Shown one piece after another: positions 63,400-64,000 of a stretch of DNA of 64,000 bases; position 1 is the first letter of the stretch, and each line of letters opens with the position of its first letter. The notes under the pieces are model-generated. The model worked only from the letters and a program-made list of their open reading frames with translations. It did no database searches and had not been told where the DNA came from. The position numbers and the translations under genes are program-made. This DNA comes from Proteles cristata cristata. Taxonomy: Eukaryota > Chordata > Mammalia > Carnivora > Hyaenidae. Where the stretch lies: the NCBI GenBank assembly GCA_017311185.1, contig JAESUZ010002610.1, forward strand, positions 208,944-272,943, given 5' to 3'.

Positions 63400-64000
63400 T
63401 CAGCGTATGAGATTAGGGATGTATTTAAAGGATGTACCTCAGGAGCTGCCGCACGGGAGAAATGCAGAGGATGGAGGGTTGGGTTGGTTGCAGAGAGCGT
63501 CTACACCCTCTCCAGCTACATCACCCTCCCAGCATCTCCACGTGTTCACCAACCCAGAAGCTCCTTGAACACTGTTGCTTAGGGATTTTTATGGAGGTTT
63601 CGTTACACAGGCATACTTGAGTAAATCACTGACCACTGGCTCCCTTCCATTCCCTGAAAGCCTGGGGATGGAGCTGAAAGGTCCAGTCCTCTACCTAACC
63701 ACGGGGAGGTCTTTCTAACCACCAGCTCCCACCCTGAGGTGCTCTAGCCCCTCCCCCTCACTCTCTCATAAGCCATCTCTTCAGCACACACAAAGACAGT
63801 TGAGTCCGAAAGTTTCAGGAGCTTGGTGCCAAGAACTGAGGACAAAGATGATATATGTATTCCTTATGATACCACACACATATTCATCATTTTCAGGGTT
63901 TTGAAGGTACGTTTGTCAAGGCAGAAACAGAATACATTTTAGTTAACTAATTTATTACCTGGATTTATAACCTTAAAATATTTAGACATTTGGTCATGTG
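63400..64000. other. Unassigned to the window end
   Basis: No element recognised. Confidence 0.4.

Noticed and set aside
1..64000. A novel gene system or operon-like cluster
   Set aside because: After reading both strands I found no co-directional genes, no conserved domains outside L1, and nothing beyond normal mammalian repeat structure and a few weak exon or enhancer candidates.

Overview
This window reads as ordinary non-coding nuclear DNA from a carnivore, almost certainly a cat-family (felid) genome. The strongest evidence is at least 34 copies of the tRNA-derived carnivore SINE, many of them ending in the felid-type tail (CT-rich block followed by AATAAACATTAAA or AGAAATAAATAA). L1 LINEs with felid/carnivore-type 5' and 3' ends are also present, on a background of old shared mammalian repeats (MIR, L2, MER5-like hAT elements, ERVL/MaLR-type LTRs, degraded L1M). 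I see no convincing exon of a known protein gene, no tRNA or rRNA gene, no CRISPR array and no prokaryotic or viral gene organisation. Almost all long ORFs are chance frames or translated SINE/L1 sequence.

Layout. 0-10 kb: an MIR tail, a MaLR-like LTR (about 1.4-1.77 kb) and an ERVL-like LTR (about 1.88-2.59 kb), two clean SINEs, an antisense L2 and two old L1 fragments. 9.1-11.5 kb: stacked insertions (SINE in SINE; SINE in SINE in a hAT-type element) and a 5'-truncated antisense L1. 12-18.6 kb: SINEs, an L2 3' end, two SINEs at one target, a 61-bp L1 stub and a MER5-like element. 18.6-25.3 kb: MIR/L2 remnants, a possible exon (21.9-22.1 kb), a possible conserved non-coding block (23.0-23.35 kb), and five SINEs in 2.3 kb, two of them inside a MER5-like element. 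25.8-27.7 kb: a SINE whose tail became a pentanucleotide microsatellite, and an old L1 split by an LTR-like insertion. 28-46 kb: scattered SINEs, several old L1 fragments (one apparently 5'-inverted), L2, a 9-bp tandem repeat and a 250-bp purine tract. 46.6-47.3 kb: a GC-rich non-repeat island. 47.7-54.7 kb: a nearly 7-kb L1 with 5' UTR, broken ORF1 and ORF2, 3' UTR, poly(A) and a 16-bp target-site duplication. 54.9-55.6 kb: a second, 5'-truncated L1. 56-64 kb: hAT remnant, L2, a third ERVL-like LTR copy, an antisense L1M, and three SINEs, two joined tail to tail.

Nothing here forms a pathway or operon. What the window offers is a readable history of retrotransposition: target-site duplications (TSDs) mark most younger insertions, and nesting gives their relative order (MIR/L2/MER/LTR, then L1M, then short-type SINEs, then felid SINEs and L1). 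Family names are from recognition of consensus-like stretches without a database search. Class calls (SINE, L1, L2, MIR, LTR, hAT) are firmer than subfamily names, and boundaries without a TSD are good to about 10-30 bp.
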